From Methanolinea sp. (GTDB lineage: Archaea > Halobacteriota > Methanomicrobia > Methanomicrobiales > Methanospirillaceae), in contig JALOPW010000017.1 of assembly GCA_025453675.1 (NCBI GenBank), positions 1 to 64,000 of the forward strand: a DNA stretch of 64,000 bases, in the 5' to 3' direction. Position 1 is the first letter of the stretch, and the number at the start of each line of letters is the position of its first letter. Made by a program: the position numbers and the translations under genes. Below are positions 55,031 through 63,363 of the stretch, in pieces. The notes beneath the pieces were generated by a model. That model searched no databases. It had not been told where the DNA came from and was given only the letters and a program-made list of their open reading frames with translations.

Positions 55031-55068
55031 CCAATGAAACGGACATGAGACTGTCGGGTCACATGCCT
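55031..55068 (+). repeat. Partial palindromic element (no inner hairpin)
   Basis: CCCAATGAAACGGACATGAGAC then GGGTCACATGCC, matching the left half of P1 elements. The rest is missing. Confidence 0.6.
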
Positions 55069-55203
55069 TTAGAGAGATGCAACTACTCTCCCTGTTCATG
55101 GCAGATTCAACGGGATGGAGGGAGGAAACCCTGGCATGACGACCCGCCAAGGAGGGGTTGAAATGCCAGGTGAAGGAGAGGTGGAAAACGACCCTGCTGA
55201 CCT

Positions 55204-55896
55204 TCACAGCCCCAGGTATGCCTCCCGGATCTGGTCGTCATGGAGGAGCTCGGATGCAGGTCCAGTCCGGGTAATTCTCCCGCTCTCGAGCACGTATGCC
55301 CTGTGCGAGATCTCAAGCGCCCTGCGCACGTTCTGCTCCACCAGCAGGATGGTGAGACCTTCCTGGTTGAGGCGCTGTACGGTCCCGAGGACCGTGTGCA
55401 CCAGTTTCGGGGAGAGCCCGAGTGACGGCTCATCAAGGACGATCATCTCGGGATCCGCCACCAGGCAGCGGGCGATGGCGAGCATCTGCTGCTCTCCCCC
55501 GCTCAGCGTTCCGGCATTCTGGTCTTCCCTCTCCCGAAGGATTGGGAAGAGTTCGAGGACATGTTCGAGCGTGCTCGCATCATCCCGGACATATCCCCCC
55601 AGTTCCAGGTTCTCTCTCACCGTCATCCTCGGGAAGAGCTCACGTTTCTCAGGCACCAGGGCGAGTCGGCGGCGGACAATCTCATAGGTGGGCAGTCCCA
55701 GGATATTTTCCCCTCTCAGTTCAATCCGCCCGGTTGGGGAGGTGTTGAGACCGAATACGGTGGAGACCAGGGTGCTTTTCCCGGCGCCGTTTGAGCCTAT
55801 AAGCGTGACTATCTCTCCCCTGGAGACATGCAGCGAGACATCCCACAATACCTGGAGGTGGGAATAGGATACATTCAGGTTCTCTATGCTGATCAC
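55204..55896 (-). CDS. livF: ABC transporter ATP-binding protein, LivF type
   Basis: 230 residues. Walker A GSNGAGKST, signature LSGGEQQML, Walker B MIVLDEPSLGLSP. LivF hydrolyses ATP for the importer with LivG. The reading order on the minus strand is livG then livF, with a 15-base gap, facing away from livK2. Confidence 0.95.
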   Translation of the reverse strand: MISIENLNVSYSHLQVLWDVSLHVSRGEIVTLIGSNGAGKSTLVSTVFGLNTSPTGRIELRGENILGLPTYEIVRRRLALVPEKRELFPRMTVRENLELGGYVRDDASTLEHVLELFPILREREDQNAGTLSGGEQQMLAIARCLVADPEMIVLDEPSLGLSPKLVHTVLGTVQRLNQEGLTILLVEQNVRRALEISHRAYVLESGRITRTGPASELLHDDQIREAYLGL

Positions 55897-55911
55897 GGAT
55901 TTCTACCCCGG

Positions 55912-56640
55912 TTAAAAGTGATAGCGCTCGCCGAGATATGAATCTATAACCTGCTCGTTGACTGCTATCTCTTCCGGAGTTCCCTCGGCGATCTTCTCGC
56001 CATGGTCGAGCACCACGATCCGGTCAGAGACTCCCATTATGATGCGCATTACATGCTCGATCATCAGGATGGTCAGACCGTCGCTCCTTATCTCCTGGAT
56101 GAGACGCATCGCCTCCTTCCCCTCGCTCGGTGTGAGACCGGTGGTGAGCTCGTCGAGGAGGAGGAGTTTTGGATGGGATGCAAGCGCCCTGGCGAGCTGG
56201 GACCTGCGCAGTTCGATGGTATTGAGGCTGCTGATGGGGCTGTCAAGCTTTCCTTCCGGGAACCCGACCCTGCAGAGGCATTCTTCTGCCTCGGAGTGCG
56301 CCTCCTTCACCGAGGGTCGGCGACCGTTCCCGTAAAGGGCGCTTATCATGACCCCTTCCCTGGCGGTCAGCCCGGGGAATGAGCGGGGGTGCTGGAAGGT
56401 CTTGGAGATTCCCTTCTTGCAGACGGCATCCAGGGAGAGACGGGTTATATCCTCATCTCTGAATATGATCCCCCCTGCATCGGGGCGGTAGATGCCAGAG
56501 ATCAGGTTCAGGAGAGTGGTCTTCCCTGCCCCGTTCGGGCCGACAAGGCCCAGGATCTCCCCTTTATAGAGCGAGAGATCCACCCTGTTCACCGCCGTGA
56601 GACCGCCGAAGGATTTTGTCACTCCATGGACCCTGAGCAT
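55912..56640 (-). CDS. livG: ABC transporter ATP-binding protein, LivG type
   Basis: 243 residues from ATG 56640 (MLRVHGVTKSFGGL). The longer track start at 56682 reads through the inverted repeat of the divergent promoter. Walker A LVGPNGAGKTT, signature variant LNTIELRRSQLARAL, Walker B LLLLDELTTGLTP. Divergent signatures of this type occur in LivG. Confidence 0.93.
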   Translation of the reverse strand: MLRVHGVTKSFGGLTAVNRVDLSLYKGEILGLVGPNGAGKTTLLNLISGIYRPDAGGIIFRDEDITRLSLDAVCKKGISKTFQHPRSFPGLTAREGVMISALYGNGRRPSVKEAHSEAEECLCRVGFPEGKLDSPISSLNTIELRRSQLARALASHPKLLLLDELTTGLTPSEGKEAMRLIQEIRSDGLTILMIEHVMRIIMGVSDRIVVLDHGEKIAEGTPEEIAVNEQVIDSYLGERYHF

Positions 56641-56651
56641 ACCATGCACCC

Positions 56652-56681
56652 TGCTAACAAATAGCATGATATATGTTAGCA
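56652..56681. promoter_or_regulatory. Inverted repeat between livG and livK2
   Basis: TGCTAACA at 56652-56659 and TGTTAGCA at 56674-56681, centre spacing 22 bases, two helical turns. It overlaps the AT-rich divergent promoter (ACATATTAAACATAT). It is a likely operator for a dimeric regulator. Confidence 0.6.
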
Positions 56682-56721
56682 TAGAACATATTAAACATAT
56701 CTTTCGGGGTGAAATGAAGAG

Positions 56722-58041
56722 ATGAGATCATACTATCTTGTAGCGGCACTCCTCCTGGCGCTGGTGCTCTGTGCAGCCTGTACAGAACAGCAGCCGGTAT
56801 CACAGGAGACATTGAAGATCGGGGTGGTGGCCTCCATGACCGGCCCGGCCAGCACCACCGGAAAGGACATCTGGCAGTCTGCGGTCCTCGCGGCCGATGA
56901 GATAAACGCAAAAGGCGGGGTGGAGGTAAAAGACCTCAATGCCAGGATTCCCATCACCCTCGTCCTGGGAGATGATGAATCCACGAGGGAAGGAGGGCAA
57001 AAAGCTGTCTCGAGGCTGATCACCCAGGACAAGGTGGATATCATGGTCGGTGGCTTCTCAAGTGCGGTGGTCTCTGCACACCAGTCCATCGTATCGGAGC
57101 ATAAAATACCCTATATCATCACCGGTGCTTCCACTCCTACCATCACGCAGAGGACCGACATTGATACCGGGACCATGTACCATTACTGTCCCACAACCGA
57201 TGATTATGGTGAGCAGACCACCCTTTTTGCCGATGACGTGATAAGAAAAGCAGTGAACACGCGATTCGGGTATCCCGATACCCGCCCGTTGCGCATGGCC
57301 CTGATCGTCCAGGACAGTCCCTATGGGAAAGGGGTGCAGAAGGCGGTGAAGGATACCATTGAGAGGCGCGGCCTCAACATCGAGGTGGTGGCAGAGGAGA
57401 CCTTCAAGATGGGAGAGACCGATTTCCGGACCGTACTCACCTCTATCAAGGCCTCCACTCCGGACGTGGTCTATCCTGCTGCATTCCTGAACGAACAGAT
57501 ACCGATGGTCACCCAGGCACGCAGGGATGTGGGGTTGAACACCATATTCCTTGCCGTCGAATGCAACGATGACCCCGATTATTACTCAGGCCTTGGAAAA
57601 TACGGTGAATATTCCGTCATCGAGACCAGGTTCAGCCCCTATGCCATACCAAAAGGCCCGATAGCGGATGATATGACCGCATTCCGGCAGAACTTCCAGA
57701 AACGGTGGGGTTCCTACCCGGGGATGATGGGTGCATCCACCTACGAGGGCATCTATATCGCTGCCCAGGCAGTGGAGAACGCGGGGACCAGGGATAAGGT
57801 AAAAGTGAACCAGGCAATAGGCGCCCTCTCGATGCCCCAGATGATAGAAGCCATGCAGAATGGGGTAATCGCATTTACCGACAACTACCGGGAGGCCAAG
57901 TTCGATCTCTATATGGAGCAGCTAGTGTGGAATGAGACTGCAGGAGAACTGCGACCCAAGATCGTGTGGCCGGACCACCTGAAGGAGACCGATTTCATCC
58001 TCCCTGACTGGTATGTATCGGGATCGGGGACTTCCACCTGA
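56722..58041 (+). CDS. livK: ABC transporter substrate-binding lipoprotein 2
   Basis: 439 residues. Lipobox VLCAACTEQ at residue 20. Highly similar to the gene at 51790 (IGVVASMTGPASTTGKDIWQ is shared), with differences in ligand-pocket regions (ITGASTPTITQRTD against SGGSSTSVSHRTD). Shine-Dalgarno GGGGTGA. It may give the same permease a second ligand range. Confidence 0.93.
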   Translation: MRSYYLVAALLLALVLCAACTEQQPVSQETLKIGVVASMTGPASTTGKDIWQSAVLAADEINAKGGVEVKDLNARIPITLVLGDDESTREGGQKAVSRLITQDKVDIMVGGFSSAVVSAHQSIVSEHKIPYIITGASTPTITQRTDIDTGTMYHYCPTTDDYGEQTTLFADDVIRKAVNTRFGYPDTRPLRMALIVQDSPYGKGVQKAVKDTIERRGLNIEVVAEETFKMGETDFRTVLTSIKASTPDVVYPAAFLNEQIPMVTQARRDVGLNTIFLAVECNDDPDYYSGLGKYGEYSVIETRFSPYAIPKGPIADDMTAFRQNFQKRWGSYPGMMGASTYEGIYIAAQAVENAGTRDKVKVNQAIGALSMPQMIEAMQNGVIAFTDNYREAKFDLYMEQLVWNETAGELRPKIVWPDHLKETDFILPDWYVSGSGTST

Positions 58042-58048
58042 TCTAAGT

Positions 58049-58114
58049 ATGAAAATGCCTCAGGCATTTTCATTTTTGTATCTTTTTATATGAAAATAGC
58101 TGCGCCATTTTCAT
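58049..58114. repeat. Two adjacent P2 hairpins
   Basis: ATGAAAATGCC-tca-GGCATTTTCAT (58049-58073) and ATGAAAATAGC-tgc-GCCATTTTCAT (58090-58114). Both lie in the gap after livK2, where the first could act as a terminator. Confidence 0.75.
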
Positions 58115-58225
58115 GAATGCATATGCGTGTGCCTCGAAGGGAATCATGTAGTTTTTTTCTAAAAGACTCAAGTAGTTTTTTCCATCCATCCCATTGTACG
58201 CCGGGAAGACTCAACGCAATGCCTG

Positions 58226-59974
58226 TCAGTCCCCAGGTCTCTTTACCCTGAACAATCCCTTGGGTATACGCATCTCGAACCGGGAACCCTCTCCTTGCAC
58301 ACCTGTCTCACGGATAGTGATGCCGGTCACCGCGAGGATCCCCCGGCTCAGGAACAGCCCGAGGCCCAGGTGTCTTCCAAACCCCTGCTCGAATATCAGT
58401 TCCTTCTGGTCATTTTGTATACCCACCCCGTCATCCTCGTAGATGAGAACCCCTGACTCCCCGTCCTCCTGGAAAGAGAGCCGGATTCGAGTCACTTTCT
58501 CTCCATGCTTGAGGGAATTGTCCACCAGATTGTATACGATCTTCTCAAACAGCGGATCAGAGTATATCTCAAGGTCACCGGTATCTACCTGTACCTCAAC
58601 GGTCCCCTGGGCCATCTTCCGAACCACCCCTGCAGTGAGATCACGGATGTTGAACCAGACAGGGTTCGCAGGTGCTCCCGAGAGCTCATACTCCCGGGTG
58701 AATGCCAGCTGATCCTCGATAGTCGCGGAAGCTGAACTGATACGGTCGAGATACGGGATGGCAGGAGAGTGGGGAGGCAGGGTCTCCCTGGAGAGATCCG
58801 CAAAACCCCTGATCACCGTGACCTGGTTCAGGATATCGTGGCGGGTGATCCTGGAGAGGAGGGACAGTTTTTCATTTGCAATCCTTGCCCTCTCCACTGC
58901 AGCACGTTCTGCAATGATATGCTCTTCCAGGGCATCCAGCGTGTAGTCAATTCGTGAGGAGAGGCTGGTGAGTTCATCCTCGCCAATGAGATGGGTCCTC
59001 CCGGAGAAGTCCTGCCTGTCAGCGATCTCCTTCATCCTCCTCTCCAGGTAAGAGAGGCGGGAGAGAAAATTATGATCGATGAAATATATCACCGATAGGA
59101 CGCTGACACACCCAATCGCGGCGATGAGATAAAAAAAGAGGATCATACTCTCCCGGGCAATCTGGTAGGTGGTTCTCGGGCTGTCTACCCTGAAAACTGC
59201 TGCAGGCATTCCATATATATCCTCCATCACGGCGAACGAAGCGATGGTACTGCCATCGCCCGGGATCATCACGTGGGTGGGCATCTCCTGTGAATTCAGT
59301 GTGGCAGGGAGGACAATTCCAGGGAACGTGGCATCTCCCACCGGAGAAACCGAAAGGTTTGTGGAGGTCAGATATGCGATTTTCCTGATCTCGGTGGCAT
59401 CCAGGTAACGTCCGATGCAGAGGTGGCCCGTCATCGGCCCGGTTGAATCGCTCTGCAGTATGGGATTGATCGAGACCAGGAGCAATCCCTCAGGGAGCTG
59501 TATGATCCCCCGTATGCTGGCATTCTCTTCCCCTATTTCCGCCCCTAATGCGTCTAATTGAGACTTTGCAGGGTTTTTATGCAAGTCTTCGGGGATTTCC
59601 AGAGGCTGGAAGTCTTTAAAGTCATAGCCCTTTCCATAGAAGAGCTCCCCATCGAGATCATAATAGAGCATGAGATCCAGTTTGAGGCTTGTGAAAGTCG
59701 TATCCATCAGGTTATTCTCGATGTAATCCTCTCTCCGGTCCTTTGCAAAGAAGTAGGTCTCATCCCACTGCGCCCAGTCAAGGGCTGTCCCTTCAAGTGA
59801 GATGATCTCGTTCTCCACCGCACGTACAGGGCGAAGAACATTGTCCGAGGCTTCCCTTGACTCGATATGCTCAACTGCAGGGATCATCACCAGTTGTATG
59901 CCGCCATAGATTGCAAGGCCCATAGCAAGAATGAGAAGAACGAGGGTGTAGAGAACAATACTGCGTATCTGCAT
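58226..59974 (-). CDS. Sensor histidine kinase with CHASE4-like domain
   Basis: 583 residues from ATG 59974 (MQIRSIVLYTLVLLILAM), which opens on the first helix. An extracytoplasmic CHASE4-like domain (VENEIISLEGTALDWAQWDE) is followed by a second helix (LIAAIGCVSVLSVIYFI), a HAMP-like linker, a HisKA-like box (RITRHDILNQVTVIRGFADL) and an ATPase domain with N and G boxes (YNLVDNSLKHGEKV, EDDGVGI, GLGLFLSRGIL). The cognate regulator is not adjacent. Confidence 0.92.
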   Translation of the reverse strand: MQIRSIVLYTLVLLILAMGLAIYGGIQLVMIPAVEHIESREASDNVLRPVRAVENEIISLEGTALDWAQWDETYFFAKDRREDYIENNLMDTTFTSLKLDLMLYYDLDGELFYGKGYDFKDFQPLEIPEDLHKNPAKSQLDALGAEIGEENASIRGIIQLPEGLLLVSINPILQSDSTGPMTGHLCIGRYLDATEIRKIAYLTSTNLSVSPVGDATFPGIVLPATLNSQEMPTHVMIPGDGSTIASFAVMEDIYGMPAAVFRVDSPRTTYQIARESMILFFYLIAAIGCVSVLSVIYFIDHNFLSRLSYLERRMKEIADRQDFSGRTHLIGEDELTSLSSRIDYTLDALEEHIIAERAAVERARIANEKLSLLSRITRHDILNQVTVIRGFADLSRETLPPHSPAIPYLDRISSASATIEDQLAFTREYELSGAPANPVWFNIRDLTAGVVRKMAQGTVEVQVDTGDLEIYSDPLFEKIVYNLVDNSLKHGEKVTRIRLSFQEDGESGVLIYEDDGVGIQNDQKELIFEQGFGRHLGLGLFLSRGILAVTGITIRETGVQGEGSRFEMRIPKGLFRVKRPGD

Positions 59975-60145
59975 GTTTCCTGCCGACCCACATTGCCCTT
60001 CCGGTGATTCGGGAGAATATGAGCCAGTTTCGCCCAACTCCGGCCTCCGGAACAGGTGTCACCAGTGAGACAAGGTGTTCATACAGGTATCAACTCCGGA
60101 AGGCATCAAAATTACTATCAGCGCACCTGCTCAACTCTACATGTA

Positions 60146-60745
60146 ATGAAGCTTTCAGCTGATCACCAATTCACTCTTCTCACCTGTATAGTTCTCCTGG
60201 TATTCTCTACAGGATGTATGGTCCCGTCCATCCCCACTACAACTCCCCAGGGAACACCAGTGGCCACCCAGGCTGCGGGAACCGGCGACACGGCATTCCT
60301 TTCTCTCTACGAATCATCCCAGTCAGATATCGCCACCCGACTGGAGAGGATGAACCGCTACTTCCAGGTGGGGGCAGCAACCAGAAATGTCCCCTACCTG
60401 CCGTCAGAGCTTCGATCTTCAGCCCTCGAATTAAAGAATGCTGCTGAAGCATACCATGCATCCATGATAAGAATAGAACCCTTCGCAGAGAAGGAGAACG
60501 AGATCCGAAGGAACGAGTACCTGAAATATCTCTCGGCCATCAGGAAAATTTCAGGAAATACCGCCGATGCTGCGGGAGCGGAGATGGACCAGCAGTTCGC
60601 CCTGGCCCAGAATTATGCTGAATCTGCCCGTGATGCCCTGAAGAACACGGAAGGGATCCCAGGGTCAGCGCATGAATATCTGCTGAAGACGACCAGGGTA
60701 TCCCTTGATGATTACATCCAGAAGCTGCGGGAGAAGAGGGTGTGA
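60146..60745 (+). CDS. Predicted lipoprotein
   Basis: 199 residues from ATG 60146. Lipobox STGC at about residue 24. The rest is helical, about four helices (LYESSQSDIATRLERMNRYF, LELKNAAEAYHASMIRIEPF). Family unknown. Helical-bundle lipoproteins of this kind are common in methanogens. Divergent from the histidine kinase gene. Confidence 0.8.
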   Translation: MKLSADHQFTLLTCIVLLVFSTGCMVPSIPTTTPQGTPVATQAAGTGDTAFLSLYESSQSDIATRLERMNRYFQVGAATRNVPYLPSELRSSALELKNAAEAYHASMIRIEPFAEKENEIRRNEYLKYLSAIRKISGNTADAAGAEMDQQFALAQNYAESARDALKNTEGIPGSAHEYLLKTTRVSLDDYIQKLREKRV

Positions 60746-60886
60746 ACAATGATTTAACCGCGATTTTTCGCGTGATGACTCTTCCTGCACGGAGTACGGG
60801 GCCGGGGGAAAAGGTGAGGAGAAACGGGGTGCAGTATCCTGGCAGGGCATCTTATGGGACACCCTCAACAAAATGATTGATACGCC

Positions 60887-61759
60887 ATGAAATCTTTGCC
60901 TGCGTCAATTCTTGCCTGTTTGCTTGTCCTGGCAGTCCTTTGGTCTGGATGCGCCACCCGGTCCATTGAACCAGGCCATGAGAACACCACCGGCACCCTG
61001 ACACCTGTTTCAACACGGGTATATGAGGAGAACACATCAGATCTGTCCGGAATCACCTGGGAACTCGTCTCCTATGACAGCGGGAGACTGGCACAGGAGA
61101 GTGTGATACCGGAAAGTGTCATCACTGCCCGATTTGAACACGACGGCGTCGTGTACGGGACTTCAGGATGCAACCAGTATTTTGCACGGTATGAAGCCAC
61201 ATCCCCCCGACTCTCCATCGAGACACCCGCACATACCAGGGACGTGTGCATTACCCCCACAGGGGTGCTTTCCCAGGAGTCAGTCTACCTCGTTGACCTG
61301 GGAAAAGTGAGTTCCTACCGGGTCGAAGGTGTGATTCTCTCACTCTCTGACAGCAAGGGGAGAGCGGTGCTCATTTTCAGGAAGGGTATTATGCCCGTGG
61401 ATGCAGGGCAGATCTCCTGGAAGACCTGGTACCTGACCTCCTACCGGGATGATCAGGACGTGATGGCCACCCTGCCTGAAGAGGTGCTCGTGACTGCGAG
61501 ATTTTTTAGAGGTACCCTCTCTGGCATAGCAGGCTGCAACTCTTACAGGGCCTCTTACCAGGAGCACGGGGCTGCGATTGCTATTGGAGTCCCTGCTGCG
61601 ACCGATATGAAATGTGGGAACGAGACTGTCATGGAACAGGAACAGAGCTTTTTCAGCGGCCTGAAAGGAGTGGCCGCCTATGTGACAGGGGAAGATTCAC
61701 TCCTCCTAGTAGACAGCAGAGGGGAGGCACTCATGGAATTTTATTCCTTCAGGGAATGA
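60887..61759 (+). CDS. Double META-domain lipoprotein
   Basis: 290 residues. Lipobox LWSGC. Two META (HslJ-like) domains: ITWELVSYDSG...TSGCNQYFARYE and KTWYLTSYRDDQ...IAGCNSYRASYQ. Related to the single-domain protein at 29160. The repeat cysteines (C in SGCN and AGCN) are conserved in both halves. Function unknown. Confidence 0.88.
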   Translation: MKSLPASILACLLVLAVLWSGCATRSIEPGHENTTGTLTPVSTRVYEENTSDLSGITWELVSYDSGRLAQESVIPESVITARFEHDGVVYGTSGCNQYFARYEATSPRLSIETPAHTRDVCITPTGVLSQESVYLVDLGKVSSYRVEGVILSLSDSKGRAVLIFRKGIMPVDAGQISWKTWYLTSYRDDQDVMATLPEEVLVTARFFRGTLSGIAGCNSYRASYQEHGAAIAIGVPAATDMKCGNETVMEQEQSFFSGLKGVAAYVTGEDSLLLVDSRGEALMEFYSFRE

Positions 61760-61828
61760 GCGGCGTTCATGATCACCCGGGGTTCCGGGTAAGGGAAGAC
61801 CGATCCACAGGGGAGATCATTACAAAAA

Positions 61829-61838
61829 AATTTTAAAT
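61829..61838 (+). promoter_or_regulatory. TATA box of the Cys-tailed peptide gene
   Basis: AATTTTAAAT lies 23-32 bases upstream of ATG 61861, so the transcript is probably leaderless. Confidence 0.5.
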
Positions 61839-61860
61839 GATGACCATCTATGTAACAATC

Positions 61861-62178
61861 ATGAAAAAAATTGTTCTCTGCCTGATGGCGATTATGGTTG
61901 CAGTTGCTCTGCTTATCGCACCTTCTGCAGCGGCGATATTCTCCCCGAATAAAGTCAGCAACTTCCAGATCTCGTCGCAGAAATCACTCGCGAATGGTTT
62001 TAATCCGAACAATCCGAATTCGTTTTCATCATTCTTCTCCCCCTCGATGGTCACTGATTATGGGCCGCCGCCCTCTCCTTATCTCAACCTGCCCCCATCT
62101 ATGGGTACAAGCGTGAATATGCAGAACCTCTTCATCCCCGGTGCCTGTCCTGGCGGGTGCTGCGGGTGCTGTTGCTGA
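61861..62178 (+). CDS. Small secreted peptide with Cys-rich tail
   Basis: 105 residues from ATG 61861. A signal peptide (MKKIVLCLMAIMVAVALLIA, then PSAAA) is followed by a Ser/Asn-rich stretch (NGFNPNNPNSFSSFF) and YGPPPSP. The last ten residues (CPGGCCGCCC) contain six cysteines. The gene starts with a leaderless arrangement. The tail may bind metal or form disulfides. Its relative is on the minus strand at 62573. Confidence 0.72.
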   Translation: MKKIVLCLMAIMVAVALLIAPSAAAIFSPNKVSNFQISSQKSLANGFNPNNPNSFSSFFSPSMVTDYGPPPSPYLNLPPSMGTSVNMQNLFIPGACPGGCCGCCC

Positions 62179-62572
62179 ATATCCGAATCTCTCTTTTTCC
62201 AACCCATTCAGCCAGACGTTTACACATTAGATGATGGTATGAATGAAAACAAGGATGATGCAATCGCAACAGGCCCGACGCATGAAAATGCCGGAGGCAT
62301 TTTCTCAGCAAATCCATTTTTTCAGGTTCTTACACAGGATGTCTCATCGCCCATGTCTCCCTGGACAATACCGTCGCGAACAGAGACCCGAATACTATGT
62401 CATGGAGAAAAGATGCGATTCCTAGACATCTCAATATTTGATTCGACTCGTGCCTTCCTGACTGAATATTCGTTTGTCCCTCTTCGGGGAACCGGCGAAG
62501 ATGGATGGGTATGAGAGACCTTTGTCATGTATATCACATACTCCCCATAAAAAAATTGTTTAAATGATTCTC
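62179..62572. other. 394-bp gap between the two peptide genes
   Basis: A P2-type element at 62235-62307 occupies part of it. The ORFs at 62239-62514 read through it. Nothing else was recognised. Confidence 0.4.
62235..62307 (-). repeat. Palindromic element, P2 type with long tail
   Basis: The module GATGCAATCGCAACAGGCCC GACGC is followed by the hairpin ATGAAAATGCC/GGCATTTTC. Same modules as 28943-28981 in inverse order and 62986-63043. Confidence 0.7.
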
Positions 62573-62836
62573 TTACCCAATACAGTAAGGTGTCCAACCA
62601 AATGGCCGTTGCGGAGATGGGCCAAAGTTCATTCTTTTAATTTCAGAGGCGAGAGAAGCCATTGTAGAAGGATTCGTCGGATCTACTCCTGCAAGATTCG
62701 TTCTCGGAGCAGAGTAACTGAAGGAATTCCCAAAAGAACTGGATTTCGAGGGAGTCACAAACGCAGCAACGGTCGGTGCAACGAAAAGGGTTGCCACCAG
62801 CAGCATGGCCAATATTCCAATAACTTTCGTATTCAT
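62573..62836 (-). CDS. Small secreted peptide, relative of 61861
   Basis: 87 residues from ATG 62836 (MNTKVIGILAMLLVATLFVA, then PTVAA). The longer track ORF reads through repeat DNA. After the signal peptide: VTPSKSSSFGNSFSY, DPTNPSTMAS and NFGPSPQRPFG, paralleling the 61861 gene (SPNKVS, NPNNPNSFSS, YGPPPSP). It lacks the Cys-rich tail. The mature form would be about 60 residues. Confidence 0.68.
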   Translation of the reverse strand: MNTKVIGILAMLLVATLFVAPTVAAFVTPSKSSSFGNSFSYSAPRTNLAGVDPTNPSTMASLASEIKRMNFGPSPQRPFGWTPYCIG

Positions 62837-62860
62837 TTCAACAAATCTTGAATTTTGCCA

Positions 62861-62870
62861 CTTAAATACT
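62861..62870 (-). promoter_or_regulatory. TATA box of the 62573 peptide gene
   Basis: AGTATTTAAG on the minus strand is 25-34 bases upstream of ATG 62836, matching the leaderless layout of its relative. Confidence 0.5.
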
Positions 62871-62905
62871 TTCAGGTTTTTCCCATCGAATCTTATCAAT
62901 TTCAC

Positions 62906-63043
62906 GAATGAAAATGGCTTTGCCATTTTCACAATGTATGTCCGAAATCCTGAAAGGAGTTCATAGTGTGTTGGTATGAAAACAAGACTGATGCAATCGC
63001 AACTGGTCCGACGCATGAACATGCCAGAGGCATTTTCTGTCAG
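62906..63043 (+). repeat. Composite palindromic element (P2, 46-mer, tail)
   Basis: P2 hairpin ATGAAAATGGC-ttt-GCCATTTTC, the 46-base module shared with 26187-26232 (ATGTCC...TATGAAAAC), then the GATGCAATCGCAAC tail and a second P2 hairpin. It joins modules seen separately elsewhere. Confidence 0.78.
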
Positions 63044-63083
63044 GGAGTGGGATAAACCTGGATAGGGGCCCGGGGCATTACTC

Positions 63084-63175
63084 GAATGAAAATGCACCCT
63101 GCATTTTCATGGGAAACCGCATCCACGGTTTTCATCGGGGGGGTATGTGACCCGAAAATCTCATATGCGTTTTAT
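63084..63175 (-). repeat. Composite palindromic element (P2 + degenerate P1)
   Basis: ATGAAAATGCA-ccc-TGCATTTTCAT followed by a P1 hairpin with changed arms (AAACCGCATCCACGGTTTTCA) and the inverted end CTCATATGCGTTT. Confidence 0.72.
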
Positions 63176-63363
63176 TTAAGAGAGGAGATGCTGCCCATCA
63201 CAACCAATTTTTCATGCATACTGGTCGGGGAGTTAGAGAGAAAAAATCCAAAATCGGCTGCATATCGAATAAGACCTGAAATTCACCCGGTAAAAATACC
63301 TCGCGGGTACAACGATGAAAAAGGGTGAGGATTTTTGTTCATTGATGGTATTCCACGAAGAGT

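Larger units (their letters stand above)
62837..63363. other. 527-bp intergenic gap with stacked repeats
   Basis: Two composite elements (62906-63043 and 63084-63175) fill most of it. The remaining 180 bases show nothing recognisable. Confidence 0.5.

Noticed and set aside
55912-56640. Possible inactive LivG because of a non-standard signature
   Set aside because: LivG proteins with the signature altered in this way are common, and Walker A and B are present.
62239-62514. 91-residue ORF between the peptide genes
   Set aside because: It runs through a P2 repeat; no Shine-Dalgarno or conserved feature.
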